In this document: in pieces, positions 47,003 to 59,880 of the stretch
Position numbering within the stretch: the stretch's first letter is position 1
Layout of the letters: every line of letters starts with the position of its first letter
From: Patella vulgata
Taxonomy: Eukaryota > Mollusca > Gastropoda > Patellidae
Assembly (NCBI RefSeq): GCF_932274485.2
Contig: NC_065882.2
Location: 66,191,431-66,255,430 of the forward strand
DNA: 64,000 nt
Direction: 5' to 3'
Program-made: the position numbers and the translations under genes
Notes under the pieces: generated by a model
Told to the model about the DNA's origin: nothing
Seen by the model: the letters and a program-made list of their open reading frames with translations, nothing else
Databases searched by the model: none

Positions 47003-47691
47003 TGTGAAAAACGACAAATAACCAACAAGTATTAAGTTTAACCCATATAGTTAAAATCATTATTTTATGGGAATGTATGAATTTAAGAAGTATTCGAAAT
47101 TTAACGTCCTACTATTCTCGACCGACTGGGTCGAATTTTTAAAATAAATTAGTTCTCTCCTCTGTTTCATAGAACCGACCCTGAATCGTGTGTTTAATTT
47201 CTTTCAAGTCTTTTAAATGCATGTAAAAATAAATCTTTTTAAATAAAATACAAAGCACGTGTGTATAGATATGCGAATATAGATATAAACTACAGATAAA
47301 TATTAGTATGACATATTAGACGTTCACATAATCTGAAGTAGGGTCTTCCTTTGCAATGATTAGTTTAAAAGTGAGGTCTTCCTTTACAATGTTTAGTTTC
47401 ACCCTGTTGTGATGCACCCGATCCGCCTATTATTAGCCTGCTAGTAGTAGAAAGTTGTTAGTCGTTTTTAGATGCTGTAGAGGTCTAATATTTGTACAAA
47501 CGAACCTTTTAATTAAAAGTGCATATTTGCATTTTGATTTATTAATAACTTTATTCTAAAACATCAAATAATGAATAATAAATGCAGTCTGGTAGATCTT
47601 TATTTTAGTCTACTTTTTTGTTGTTTCTTTATTATAAATGTAGAAAACACAATGTGCGTAAATATAATTATTAAAGTTTGCCTTTAGTTAT
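47003..47691. other. Intergenic, nothing recognised
   Basis: Only a SINE-1 tail scrap near 47090-47130. Confidence 0.3.
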
Positions 47692-47699
47692 GTTTAGTT

Positions 47700-47849
47700 C
47701 AGTGGTTTTTAACCTTTTTTGGCACCGGCACACCTTGAAACACATGAAAAAATAGCAGCACACCTGGCTAAATATATATGATAAATATTTGAATTTTGCA
47801 AATAGACGGTATATAACCGTAGACACAGACTAGTCATAGAGAATCACTG
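47700..47849. mobile_element. hAT MITE
   Basis: Ends CAGTGGTTTTTAACC and, reversed, CAGTGATTCTCTATG; 8 bp target duplication GTTTAGTT (47692-47699) / GTTTAGTC (47850-47857). 150 bp. Confidence 0.82.
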
Positions 47850-48225
47850 GTTTAGTCCGTGAGAGCATATTTTAAAACCCCGGAAAATATGTTTTATATT
47901 TCTTTATTTTCACACAAAATAATTAATTTAATTTCATCTGGAATGTCTTGTGTTGGCTTCTCCGGGACAAGAACTTTATACATTGTTACGCTACTATCAA
48001 ATAGAATTAAGAATATGTATCCGGAATAGAATTGGTTGGGGTTTGAGGTCTCTTCAACGCTATGCTTCTATCAATTTCCGCGAGCTATATTGGTATTGCA
48101 CATAAAGTTGTTCTCATAACATAGACTCGTAATATCCTTACAGGCTATACTATTTTTCTTCCTAGTTGCAATGTAAAATTTATGCAAGTTTTATGCAGTT
48201 TATTCATATCAGCATAGTCGGTGAA

Positions 48226-48286
48226 ATGGCGTCTATGTCTAGTCTGTTTGTCTTTATTTTATTATTTCAAGTGTTTCAGATAAAAG
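48226..48286 (+). CDS. Gene D exon 1: signal peptide
   Basis: MASMSSLFVFILLFQVFQIK, then donor gtatgt at 48287, phase 1, 61 bp. The start was chosen over the in-frame ATGs further upstream because it aligns with the gene C leader. Confidence 0.75.
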
Positions 48287-51200
48287 GTATGTTGTATTTT
48301 TTATGTTTTAGACCAAAGTCATTTACTTTATATGTAATTAAATTATTTTAATATGCACTCATCATTTTCAGGATTGATATCTGCATATTTTTTTTTCATT
48401 ATGGGCGTAAACTTTGTGTGTCAGTGGCTCTCTAAACGATTTATTTATATACGGGTTGTTTTACACTTATTTTCCACAAACATCTCATGACGATCTGAAA
48501 GCTTTTGCAAGAAATATATTTATCCTCCAAACTTAATTCAAAGGGCAGGGGTGAGGAATAATAAAGTAAAAAAGGAGATTTTACTCATGACTTATATTAA
48601 GTTCTTGCAATTTATATATTATATAAATATATTGCAAAATATATTATATGTGGCTGATTGTATTTTGATTTAAATACGGTCTTGATGACAGTTGACTATG
48701 CACGAGGAACAAGTGCCCGTGGGGGCACAAATAAAAACCAATAATATTATATCGTTAAAGCGGCGAATACACGTTCAATAAAACCATCAATATTATTGAC
48801 CCAATATATTGACTCGATATATTGACTCAATAATATTGACGGGAATTGCCCACACACGATTGAGTATTTCCATCAATAATTTCATCATTTTTTGGTCATT
48901 TTTCAAAATGGATGCAGCGGTCACTGTTGCGCTACCCATGGCAGTTGACGAAGAAGAACCGCGAAAAAAACGATGGAATGAAAATATTGACGCAATTACT
49001 GACAGATTCTTCACACACGATCAATATTGTCATTCAATAAATTGACCATCAATAAAAACCAAATGGTTTGATCCGTCAATATATTGACGCAATGATGGTT
49101 ATTGACAATATTTTATATCAATATAGCCCACACACGTTCACTATTATTGAGTCAATATATTTAGTCAATAATATTGACGGAATTATTGAACGTGTATGTG
49201 CCCCCTTAAGGTGGTGGGGTCCAGGGGGTTCTCTCTCCGAAAAATTATGGGTTGTGTGGAACATGTCTGAATCAATTTGTATAGGAAACCTGTCCCGTTA
49301 TATGTTTGACAATTGTTGAACAGTACAATAAGGATCCGAATCTGCTTACAAGCAACAATGAATACACTTGATCTTTTTCCATTTGAGATTGGGTGCAAAC
49401 ATTCTAAACCGATGACGCAAAACGTGACATTGCGTTTCTTTCATTTAGCCACTGAATCTAGAGAAGTTAATCATCTTAGTATTTAATCGGGTTGATTCTG
49501 TTTTAATTCAATTAGTCTTGGGACAAGCTCTAGGCTATTAAATTTTCGTTTACCAATTCGTCCTTCTTTTATTTGATTATTATAGAGGAACAAAATACAT
49601 CGATTATGTTTCCACATTCGCTTCATGTATGGGCGTACGATTATGTGCAAATCAAATCAACACATAAAATCTCTCCATGCTGAGACTCTGAATATTTTAT
49701 GAACACAATTAGCCATCCCTGATCATGTTTCTTGTGCGTGTCATGGTTACTTCATTTACAAAATGAAATAGCAACTCCGACAAACTGCCTTTGTAAAAAT
49801 ATATTGTAGAAAATCTGCACAAAAAATGTAAATCAGCACTGAACCAAAACACATGTAGGTCTTAACAATAACCAAAGCGGTGCTAACGCAATATAAACAA
49901 GAACAACGACTAAAAGGGGTTTAGACTTTGCCATCCTTTATCCGTGAACTTTTAGATTTTCACTTTTTCGACTTTGGTAGTGCTTATGTATAGGCTTTAA
50001 TAATTGAGTTGCTACGTCTCGGTGTTTGTTTCTTTTTAAAACCACTCAATGTATCCAAACCAAATTTAAAAGATATATGTTGCTTGGTCTACTCCACCGG
50101 GCCAAATTTGGAGATTTTGTTCTTTTTTTTTTTATATCTAATTATAACTTTGGCTTTAAGATATATGAGCAGATGTGTGTTAACATGTAGACATTTGTTG
50201 ATAGAGCATTATTAATATGAGGATTGTCTACCGTGACCACGTTATTTCTGATCTTATTAAATTAAGACTAAGTCCAAGTAACTTCTATGTGATTTATTAA
50301 ACATAGATAATTCAACAAATATTTACAAGATCCGATTCGTTCTAAACCATAGCTCACTCTATGTTTGAAATACAATTCTACATAATATATACAGAGGTTA
50401 TTTATAGGAAACTACACACAGCTATGACATTGAATATAAGCCAAATATAAGTTCCCTATCCCCTAGTCTGTGGTGAAAGTTCCGCTCTTCTTTCTAAGTC
50501 TACATGGTGATCTCCCTCGGCCCCTAACCCGAGGCGACTAAAGGTATGTCCCTCCAAATGATGTCTTCACCCTAGCCTTTAAGCCGAGTAGCCTGTGGGT
50601 ATGATGTTCCCCTAGGAACTTCGAATGATGTCTATTTTGGGGAAGTGTTTGGGCACCGTTTTACGTCAACATTATTCTATGTAATTGAACTAATCTGTGC
50701 ACAAGATGACTGGACGATAGTACCCTACTTTCAGCAATTGATGGCGACATAAACTGTCTGTGAGTTATTTGAAGAACGTTGAATCTTGCAAAACACCTAC
50801 ATAGCCCAATATATTTAATATATTAAACAGAGCACCTTACATAGAACTAAAATAACTCCTATAGCGTTACATTATGACATAACCCCTATAAGGGGATTGG
50901 ATGGCCGAATGGTTAGCGCGTGCTCGCTGTATCATAAGTTCTGTCATTGGGTCAAATGGCGGGGTTTCGATTCCCCGGTTGTACGTCTGTAAAAATATTT
51001 TAAACAGAGCACCTTACATAGAACTAAAATAACCCCTATAGTATTACATTATGACATAACCCGTATTTGCCATCCTTTATAGGGGGATTGGATGGCCGAA
51101 TGGTTAGCGCGTGCGCGCTGTATCATAAGGTCTGTAATTTAGTCAACTGGCGTGGTTTCGATTCCCCGGTTGTACGTCTGTAAACATTTTTGTTGGTCTT

Positions 51201-54200
51201 AGTGTTAATCTTAGCTTATTAACATTTGGATTCCCATAACTATTTACCTGTAAATAAAGATGAAAATTGTTTTAAAACTATTTGTGTGATATAATTAAAC
51301 GCTAACATACTAAGACTGTACCGTAGCATTGTACTAAAGTGTTGGACTAAGGACCTAAAAATTCCATTATATATAACTGCTGGATTCGAAAACGTTAACA
51401 TAATGCTTTACATTGAAGGACATGGTATAGTCTACATAAAGATTGTACAGTAGGCTATAAATAAACTGACATCAAATGGGGTTTAAGGTCCAAGTCTTCT
51501 TCTCCATCTGGGCTAATAAAGACGATAATAACCTGAGAAACGGAGCCGACAATAAATTTGTTTTATATTTCAGCCCAAATTAAAAATGTAGCCTTAAGTA
51601 AACCTACCAACCAGAGATCTACTCTAGAAGGAGGTGTATCATCTAGAGCTGTAGATGGTAATACTAATGGTGTTTATAATGGGGGATCATGTACACATAC
51701 ACGACAAGGTTCACCTAGTTGGTGGTGTATTGATCTACAACAAGTATTCAATAACATCAATATTAACATATATAACAGAAAGAACAGTAAGTTAGCTTTC
51801 AACATTTACTAGTGACATTTGGTCGACCATACTATACTCTTGTTGGTCTTAGTGTAAAGTAGGGGATATTCAGAAACAATACAAAACTACGGAAATGCAC
51901 TGCTGTTTTTATTAGAGGTAAACAGTGTATGTTAATAACAGGCTAATTGCCTACACATGAACATAAACAGTTCATATGGGCGGCTTATCTAACGGCCCCA
52001 TTTTACTCGCAAAGAGAAACACCGTCGAAAGTGGAAATGGACGTTTTTGATTGCTCCACCAATCCTCAGACATTCAGCAATTTGTCGTGGCATGCTCCTA
52101 ATCAACCGTCCAAACACAATTTGGGGCAATCTGACCCACTCCTCTTGCAGTGCCACGGTCAATTCTTGCAGTGTTCAAGTAAAAAAAATCATTGAAAATC
52201 AATATACTTGTTCGTCTCAAGATCTTAAACTCTGTGTATCAATCTGAAGTCAATCGGATGAAAACTTTAGCCTCTAGAACGTTACAAGATTTTTCAAAGT
52301 GATCAAGGACCATAACTCAAGATGATTCTTCGTCTCATGACCTCAAACACTGTGTATAAATTTAAAGTCAATCGGATATTAACTTTAGCCTCTAGAGCGT
52401 CCACAAGATTTTTCAAAGTGATCAAGGGCCATAACTCTGGCAGTAATTATCGGAAATCGCTGAAAATCAATAGAGTTCTTCGTTTCGTAGCCTTAAAGGA
52501 GCTAAATCGCTAACATTTGGGACCTAGAAATTGACAAAAGTGGGTCGCAACGCATATAATACTGTAATATGGATGTATAAACTGATTTACATTCAATGGT
52601 TTCCGTTTTTACTCCAATTTCAAATCATTTATGTTCGGCGAAATAAGCCAGCAGTCTCAGGCGAGTGCAAATGTCTAGCGTCTGGTTATTCCAGTCTACA
52701 TTCGCCGTTTGATTTGGTGCAATGTGTCTAGCCTCGTCCCTCGAGTCTCTTGATACAACTGGGGCTGAAGCGCATTATGGTACACGATTCGTGTACCAAT
52801 GGTAAAATGTTTATTTTGCCTTAAATATTCGATATCAAAAGCCCATCTTTTCCCGTTAAGATCACAACATGAATGTTGATTTAATTTGACAAATAAATCG
52901 TGTTTTCAATGTTGAAGATTTTGGATGATATTGAGTTAGAGACTTAGCTACTTTAAACTCAATCGGATATTAATTTTAGCCTGCAGAGCGTCCACAAGCA
53001 ATTGTGGACGCCGGACCGACGGACGGGTGGACGGGCGGGGGCGACGACAATATACGACCACATTTCAATGTAGGCGTATAAAATTTCTACACGGTGCCCA
53101 GGAATCGACCACTTAAGTAATAGTCTATGTGTTTTGGACATGGGTGTAATAATTTACAATTATGTCCACATTAGGCGTAGGGACTAACACAAATATTCTT
53201 TGTCGTGTGGGTCTCCTCAAGGCAAACAATAGGTATATTAGCCGATGCATTTATACAACTTAATCCTTCCCAATACGTTGTACATTGTTCAGTCAGCAAT
53301 TTGCATGACAAATATTAATGTTTTTTCAAGGAACGTAAATTTCTTCCTGCTAATAAAATTGAACCTCATAGATATTGTATCTCAATTGACAAATTCTCGA
53401 CTGATAATAATACTTACGGGGACGTGCTTTCGCGGCACACAACAAACATTTACAAAAATAACCATACATGTGACCATATCCAATCATTTATTTATACATG
53501 AAGCGCATATGGATATTTATCTCCCGATATCAATGTATCAGAAGTTTGAGTAGTGATCTACAATAACAGCTTTCAACATACTGTACGCAACGGTCATGGT
53601 TAATTGTAATGTTTGTAAACACTTTAGATAAGTGTAAAATGCGAAGAGGACATCAGCATCATTAATTCAATTATAACGTATTTAAATGGATTTTGATTCT
53701 CTTTACTTGATATCCTTTCGGAACTATTTCGTTGTTTGTTAAAAATTGTAATTACCATCTTGTAAAAATTATTCGTGACAATTGTCAAAGTAACCACAAT
53801 GACTCAAACCGAGAGACGAAAGAGAGCGGATATGCTATCATTAGTGACGACTTCTTGTATGGCACAAACGTGTTACTAGCACTTCTATGTGGCCTACATT
53901 TTAATAAATAGTGCATATGAAATGAAATGGGGTTTAATGTCCTAATTGCCAGCCTATGGGGAATTTTGTCCCGAAAGCGGTGTTTCCGCCTACGTTTCGT
54001 CGAGATACAACTTCCAGGGGTTCTTTTACGTGCATGCGCCAACGTGTAAACATGACCTCGGTTTTTCCCATCCGAACGACTAGACACTTGCAAATCTCCC
54101 GTCCAGATCACTTACAAGGCGAACCCATGTTGAAAAACAAGAGTATATAGTTCAATTAAAATAGTGTATTTTGTTTTACAGATCAAGGCAGAATACGAGG

Positions 54201-57200
54201 ATTTGAGATAAAGTTACGATCTGATGATCAGTGTAATGAACAAGGATTTAGATCAGCTACATCATGTTATATAGATACACCACCAACAGTACAAGATGTA
54301 TATACTATAGATAGATGTAATCAACAACCATCTAGATCTTTATCTGCTAGAACAGTGTTTATCAGTGTTACTGGTATACTTACATTGTGTGAAGTTGAAA
54401 TATACACGGGTAAGTTTCGTTACTTTATCTGCCAGAACGGTGTTTATCAATGTTACTAATATACTTACATTGTGTGAGGTTGAAATATATACAGGTGGGT
54501 CTCTTTACTTTATTTACAAGTTTGTCCAACTTTATAAGTAGGTTGTGATATGCGATCAGTGATATAGTTATACATAGAATGACTATACATTTTAAAATTT
54601 TCAAACTTGATTAAAATCGAGAGCTGGAATATCAATAGTACAAAGCTAAATTTCATGTATTAAACAGAAACGAGAACGTTTGGGTACCGTTTTACGTCAA
54701 CATTATCCTATGTAATTGAACTAATCTGTGCACAAAATGACTGGGCGATAGTACCCTACTTTCAGCAATTGATGGCGACAGAAACTGTCTGTGAGTTATT
54801 TGAAGAAAGTTGAATCTTGCAAAACACCTGCATAGCCCAATATATTCAATATATTAAACAGAGCACCTTACATAGAACTAAAATAACTCCTATAGCATCA
54901 CATTATGACATAACCCCTATAAGGGGATTGGATGGCCGAATGGTTAGCGCGTGCGCGCTATATCATAAGTTCTGTCATTGAGTCAAATGGCGGGGTTTCG
55001 ATTCCCCGGTTGTACGTCTGTAAAAATATTTTAAACAGAGCACCTTACATAGAACTAAAATAACCCCTATAGTATTACATTATGACATAACCCGTATTTG
55101 CCATCCTTTATAAGGGGGTTTGGATGGCCGAATGGTTAGCGCGTGCGCGCTGTATCATAAGGTCTGTAATTTAGTCAACTGGCGTGGTTTCGATTCCCCG
55201 GTTGTACGTCTGTAAACATTTTTGTTGGTCTTAGTGTTAATCTTAGCTTATTAACATTTGGATTCCCATAACTATTTACGTGTAAATAAAGATGAAAATT
55301 GTTTTAAAACTATTTGTGTGATATAATTAAACGCTAACATACTAACACTGTACCGTAGCATTGTACTAAAGTGTTGGACTAAGGACCTAAAAATTCCATT
55401 ATATATAACTGCTGGATTCGAAAACGTTAACATAATGCTTTACATTGAAGGACATGGTATAGTCTACATAAAGATTGTACAGTAGGCTATAAATAAACTG
55501 ACATCAAATGGGGTTTAAGGTCCAAGTCTTCTTCTCCATCTGGGCTAATAAAGACGATAATAACCTGAGAAACGGAGCCGATAATAAATTTGTTTTATAT
55601 TTCAGCCCAAATTAAAAATGTAGCCTTAAGTAAACCTACCAACCAGAGATCTACTCTAGAAGGAGGTGTATCATCTAGAGCTGTAGATGGTAATACTAAT
55701 GGTGTTTATAATGGGGGATCATGTACACATACACGACAAGGTTCACCTAGTTGGTGGTGTATTGATCTACAACAAGTATTCAATAACATCAATATTAACA
55801 TATATAACAGAAAGAACAGTAAGTTAGCTTTCAACATTTACTAGTGACATTTGGTCGACCATACTATACTCTTGTTGGTCTTAGTGTTAAGTAGGGGATA
55901 TTCAGAAACAATACAAAACTACGGAAATGCACTGCTGTTTTTATTAGAGGTAAACAGTGTATGTTAATAACAGGCTAATTGCCTACACATGAACATAAAC
56001 AGTTCATATGGGCGGCTTATCTAACGGCCCCATTTTACTCGCAAAGAGAAACACCGTCGAAAGTGGAAATGGACGTTTTTGATTGCTCCACCAATCCTCA
56101 GACATTCAGCAATTTGTCGTGGCATGCTCCTAATCAACCGTCCAAACACAATTTGGGGCAATCTGACCCACTCCTCTTGCAGTGCCACGGTCAATTCTTG
56201 CAGTGTTGTCGGATTTAGCTGTTCAAGTAAAAAAAATCATTGAAAATCAAAATACTTGTTCGTCTCAAGATCTTAAACTCTGTGTATCAATCTGAAGTCA
56301 ATCGGATGAAAACTTTAGCCTCTAGAACGTCACAAGATTTTTCAAAGTGATCAAGGACCATAACTCAAGATGATTCTTCGTCTCCTGACCTCAAACACTG
56401 TGTATAAATTTAAAGTCAATCGGATATTAACTTTAGCCTCTAGAGCGTCCACAAGATTTTTCAAAGTGATCAAGGGCCATAACTCTGGCAGTAATTATCG
56501 GAAATCGCTGAAAATCAATAGAGTTCTTCGTTTCGTAGCCTTAAAGGAGCTAAATCGCTAACATTTGGGACCTAGAAATTGACAAAAGTGGGTCGCAACG
56601 CATATAATACTGTAATATGGATGTATAAACTGATTTACATTCAATGGTTTCCGTTTTTACTCCAATTTCAAATCAGTTATGTTCGGCGAAATAAGCCAGC
56701 AGTCTCAAGCGAGTGCAAATGTCTAGCGTCTGGTTATTCCAGTCTACATACGCCGTTTGATTTGGTGCAATGTGTCTAGCCTCGTCCCTCGAGTCTCTTG
56801 ATACAACTGGGGCTGAAGCGCATTATGGTACACGATTCGTGTACAAATGGTAAAATGTTTATTTTGACTTAAATATTCGATATCAAAAGCCCATCTTTTC
56901 CCGTTAAGATCACAACATGAATGTTGATTTAATTTGACAAATAAATCGTGTTTTCAATGTTGAAGATTTTGGATGATATTGAGTTAGAGACTTAGCTACT
57001 TTAAACTCAATCGGATATTAATTTTAGCCTGCAGAGCGTCCACAAGCAATTGTGGACGCCGGACCGACGGACGGGTGGACGGGCGGGGGCGACGACAATA
57101 TACGACCACATTTCAATGTAGGCGTATAAAATTTCTACACGGTGCCCAGGAATCGACCACTTAAGTAATAGTCTATGTGTTTTGGACATGGGTGTAATAA

Positions 57201-58455
57201 TTTACAATTATGTCCACATTAGGCGCAGGGACTAACACAAATATTCTTTGTCGTGTGGGTCTCCTCAAGGCAAACAATAGGTATATTAGCCGATGCATTT
57301 ATACAACTTAATCCTTCCCAATACGTTGTACATTGTTCAGTCAGCAATTTGCATGACAAATATTAATGTTTTTTCAAGGAACGTAAATTTCTTCCTGCTA
57401 ATAAAATTGAACCTCATAGATATTGTATCTCAATTGACAAATTCTCGACTGATAATAATACTTACGGGGACGTGCTTTCGCGGCACACAACAAACATTTA
57501 CAAAAATAACCATACATGTGACCATATCCAATCATTTATTTATACATGAAGCGCATATGGATATTTATCTCCCGATATCAATGTATCAGAAGTTTGAGTA
57601 GTGATCTACAATAACAGCTTTCAACATACTGTACGCAACGGTCATGGTTAATTGTAATGTTTGTAAACACTTTAGATAAGTGTAAAATGCGAAGAGGACA
57701 TCAGCATCATTAATTCAATTATAACGTATTTAAATGGATTTTGATTCTCTTTACTTGATATCCTTTCGGAACTATTTCGTTGTTTGTTAAAAATTGTAAT
57801 TACCATCTTGTAAAAATTATTCGTGACAATTGTCAAAGTAACCACAATGACTCAAACCGAGAGACGAAAGAGAGCGGATATGCTATCATTAGTGACGACT
57901 TCTTGTATGGCACAAACGTGTTACTAGCACTTCTATGTGGCCTACATTTTAATAAATAGTGCACATGAAATGAAATGGGATTTAATGTCCTAATTGCCAG
58001 CCTATGGGGAATTTTGTCCCGAAAGCGGTGTTTCCGCCTACGTTTCGTCGAGATACAACTTCCAGGGGTTCTTTTACGTGCATGCCAACGTGTAAACATG
58101 ACCTCGGTTTTTCCCATCCGAACGACTAGACACTTGCAAATCTCCCGTCCAGATCACTTACAAGGCGAACCCATGTTGAAAAACAAGAGTATATAGTTCA
58201 ATTAAAATAGTGTATTTTGTTTTACAGATCAAGGCAGAATACGAGGATTTGAGATAAAGTTACGATCTGATGATCAGTGTAATGAACAAGGATTTAGATC
58301 AGCTACATCATGTTATATAGATACACCACCAACAGTACAAGATGTATATACTATAGATAGATGTAATCAACAACCATCTAGATCTTTATCTGCTAGAACA
58401 GTGTTTATCAGTGTTACTGGTATACTTACATTGTGTGAAGTTGAAATATACACGG
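48226..58455 (+). CDS. Gene D: signal peptide and two tandem FTP domains, 3' part not seen
   Basis: Exons 48226-48286, 51574-51786, 54182-54409, 55606-55818 and 58228-58455 are all compatible in phase 1. They predict a leader followed by FTP first half, FTP second half, and the same pair again. The two first-half exons encode identical proteins, as do the two second-half exons, because the pair lies in a very recent 4.04 kb tandem duplication. EGF, membrane and tail exons expected by analogy with gene B are not found before the window ends at 64000, so the gene may continue, or be a small secreted lectin with an unseen last exon. No ShK exon was found between the leader and the first FTP exon. 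Binding of fucosylated glycans is inferred from the family. Whether both FTP copies are spliced into one mRNA is unknown. Confidence 0.7.
48758..49205. mobile_element. Harbinger-like MITE with a transposase-like scrap
   Basis: Ends AAGCGGCGAATACACGTTCA and, reversed, GGGGGCACATACACGTTCAA; TTA at both sides (48755-48757, 49206-49208). Many caatatattgac units in both halves. The centre encodes MDAAVTVALPMAVDEEEPRK then KRW, resembling the acidic-basic start of HARBI1-like proteins. It sits in gene D intron 1. Confidence 0.8.
49206..50646. other. Gene D intron 1, unassigned DNA
   Basis: No exon of the family and no repeat with clear ends were found. Confidence 0.35.
50825..51190 (+). repeat. 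Two ~185-bp tandem units with SINE-2 heads (unit 1)
   Basis: Each holds aaacagagcaccttacatag and a tRNA-like head (tggccgaatggttagcgcg, ggtttcgattccccggttg) cut after about 90 bp. The same pair recurs at 54855-55215 and 58900-59270. Confidence 0.85.
51574..51786 (+). CDS. Gene D exon 2: FTP first half, copy 1
   Basis: Acceptor atttcag ending at 51573; donor gtaagt at 51787; 213 bp, phase 1-1. Encodes NVALSKPTNQRSTLEGG, AVDGNTNG, GSCTHTRQG and WWCIDLQQVF, a canonical FTP first half. Confidence 0.85.
51857..52175. mobile_element. Truncated Tc1-type derivative (unit 1)
   Basis: Matches the left part of the 59881 element from gtaggggatattcagaaac onward; the outer end is separated by gttggtcttagtgt. 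Confidence 0.8.
52190..53060. repeat. Dispersed repeat with caagggccataactc motifs (unit 1)
   Basis: Two or three loose units of about 115-120 bp with tcaaagtgatcaagg and agtcaatcggat, ending in the palindrome gcgtccacaagcaattgtgg and a ggacggacgg run; a pattern often met in molluscan repeats. Repeated at 56230-57095. Confidence 0.6.
53925..54120 (-). mobile_element. SINE-1 fragment, minus (unit 1)
   Basis: Reverse SINE-1 3' two thirds (gaaatgaaatggggtttaat, ggttcttttacgtgcatg). Repeated at 57964-58165. Confidence 0.8.
54182..54409 (+). CDS. Gene D exon 3: FTP second half, copy 1
   Basis: Acceptor ttttacag ending at 54181; donor gtaagt at 54410; 228 bp, phase 1-1. Encodes RIRGFEIKLRSDDQCNEQGF and ends LTLCEVEIYTG. 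Confidence 0.85.
54424..54495 (+). pseudogene. Partial copy of the FTP second-half exon 3' end (unit 1)
   Basis: About 72 bp repeating the end of the exon just upstream (tatctgccagaacggtg through to a gtggg donor-like end), directly after the real donor. It lacks an acceptor and the exon start, so is probably not spliced. Repeated in unit 2 at 58470-58541. Confidence 0.7.
54855..55215 (+). repeat. SINE-2-head tandem pair (unit 2)
   Basis: Copy of 50825-51190 in the second tandem unit. Confidence 0.85.
55606..55818 (+). CDS. Gene D exon 4: FTP first half, copy 2
   Basis: Same exon as 51574-51786, displaced by 4032 bp, with intact splice sites and the same predicted protein. Confidence 0.82.
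55889..56212. mobile_element. Truncated Tc1-type derivative (unit 2)
   Basis: Copy of 51857-52175 in the second unit. Confidence 0.8.
56230..57095. repeat. Dispersed repeat with caagggccataactc motifs (unit 2)
   Basis: Second-unit copy of 52190-53060. Confidence 0.6.
57964..58165 (-). mobile_element. SINE-1 fragment, minus (unit 2)
   Basis: Second-unit copy of 53925-54120. Confidence 0.8.
58228..58455 (+). CDS. Gene D exon 5: FTP second half, copy 2
   Basis: Same exon as 54182-54409, displaced by 4046 bp; splice sites intact and predicted protein the same. Confidence 0.82.
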
Positions 58456-58469
58456 GTAAGTTTCGTTAC

Positions 58470-58541
58470 TTTATCTGCCAGAACGGTGTTTATCAATGTT
58501 ACTAATATACTTACATTGTGTGAGGTTGAAATATATACAGG
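58470..58541 (+). pseudogene. Partial copy of the FTP second-half exon 3' end (unit 2)
   Basis: The same 72 bp exon fragment as at 54424, carried along in the tandem duplication. Confidence 0.7.
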
Positions 58542-58899
58542 TGGGTCTCTTTACTTTATTTACAAGTTTGTCCAACTTTATAAGTAGGTTGTGATATGCG
58601 ATCAGTGATATAGTTATACATAGAATGACTATACATTTTAAAATTTTCAAACTTGATTAAAATCGAGAGCTGGAATATCAATAGTACAAAGCTAAATTTC
58701 ATGTATTAAACAGAAACGAGAACGTTTGGGTACCGTTTTACGTCAACATTATCCTATGTAATTGAACTAATCTGTGCACAAAATGACTGGGCGATAGTAC
58801 CCTACTTTCAGCAATTGATGGCGACAGAAACTGTCTGTGAGTTATTTGAAGAAAGTTGAATCTTGCAAAACACCTGCATAGCCCAATATATTCAATATA

Positions 58900-59270
58900 T
58901 TAAACAGAGCACCTTACATAGAACTAAAATAACTCCTATAGCATCACATTATGACATAACCCCTATAAGGGGATTGGATGGCCGAATGGTTAGCGCGTGC
59001 GCGCTATATCATAAGTTCTGTCATTGAGTCAAATGGCGGGGTTTCGATTCCCCGGTTGTACGTCTGTAAAAATATTTTAAACAGAGCACCTTACATAGAA
59101 CTAAAATAACCCCTATAGTATTACATTATGACATAACCCGTATTTGCCATCCTTTATAAGGGGGTTTGGATGGCCGAATGGTTAGCGCGTGCGCGCTGTA
59201 TCATAAGGTCTGTAATTTAGTCAACTGGCGTGGTTTCGATTCCCCGGTTGTACGTCTGTAAACATTTTTG
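58900..59270 (+). repeat. SINE-2-head tandem pair (partial unit 3)
   Basis: Third copy; shares variants with the unit 2 copy. Confidence 0.85.
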
Positions 59271-59285
59271 TTGGTCTTAGTGTTA

Positions 59286-59880
59286 GTTCTTTTCATAATA
59301 AGGTAGCAATTTATGGATTATTTGATTGGTTAAATGCAAAGAGTTGTTCAATGTATATTTCCATATTATTAAGTATGTAACCGGGAATGGAGTCTACATC
59401 AATAAGCTAGAAAACTGCGTATAGACAATAATCTGTTGACAGCTGCGTTTGCAAAACACCCCATTTAAATCACAAATTATAAACAAGTTAATTACGACTT
59501 AAGTAAATATTTGCATAACAGCGAAATCGTTTAGGTCATACTGCTATATGGCATCAATCCCCAATTACATTATAGAACCAGCGAACGTGGCTTGCTCTGT
59601 CGTGAATTAAAACAATTATATAAGTCATTTGTATCAATCAATTTATTTTACTTAAAATGGTCACATATGGCCTTTTTGGGTGGTTTTTTTTATTATTATT
59701 ATGTTTAAATTTTTAAAGATATAACATAAATACATAATTTGATGATTTTAAAATTAAGATCATTGTTTTTAGTCAAATACTGAAGAATCTAGATCTGATA
59801 GCAATATACCCACCTGTAATTTGACAGAATGTAGTCGGTCTCAAAATAAGTGCAGTCAGTTATACATCGGCGACTAAATA
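59286..59880. other. DNA after the tandem duplication
   Basis: Unique-looking AT-rich sequence; no EGF or membrane exon of gene D found. Confidence 0.35.

Larger units (their letters stand above)
50647..59285 (+). repeat. 4.04 kb tandem duplication carrying FTP exons (2 full units and a partial third)
   Basis: Unit 1 is about 50647-54677, unit 2 54678-58723, and a partial third unit 58724-59285. Each begins at tttgggyaccgttttacg. Units 1 and 2 differ by few substitutions and small indels; unit 2 and the partial third share variants that unit 1 lacks, pointing to stepwise duplication. The partial copy breaks off at gttggtcttagtgtta, a string also present inside each unit (near 51191 and 51841), so this short homology may have guided the exchange. 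Confidence 0.93.

Noticed and set aside
51947-52195. Small ORFs repeated in the 4.04 kb units (51947, 52322, 52531, 53245 and their copies) as genes
   Set aside because: They fall in Tc1 derivatives or dispersed repeats and are preserved only because the duplication is recent.
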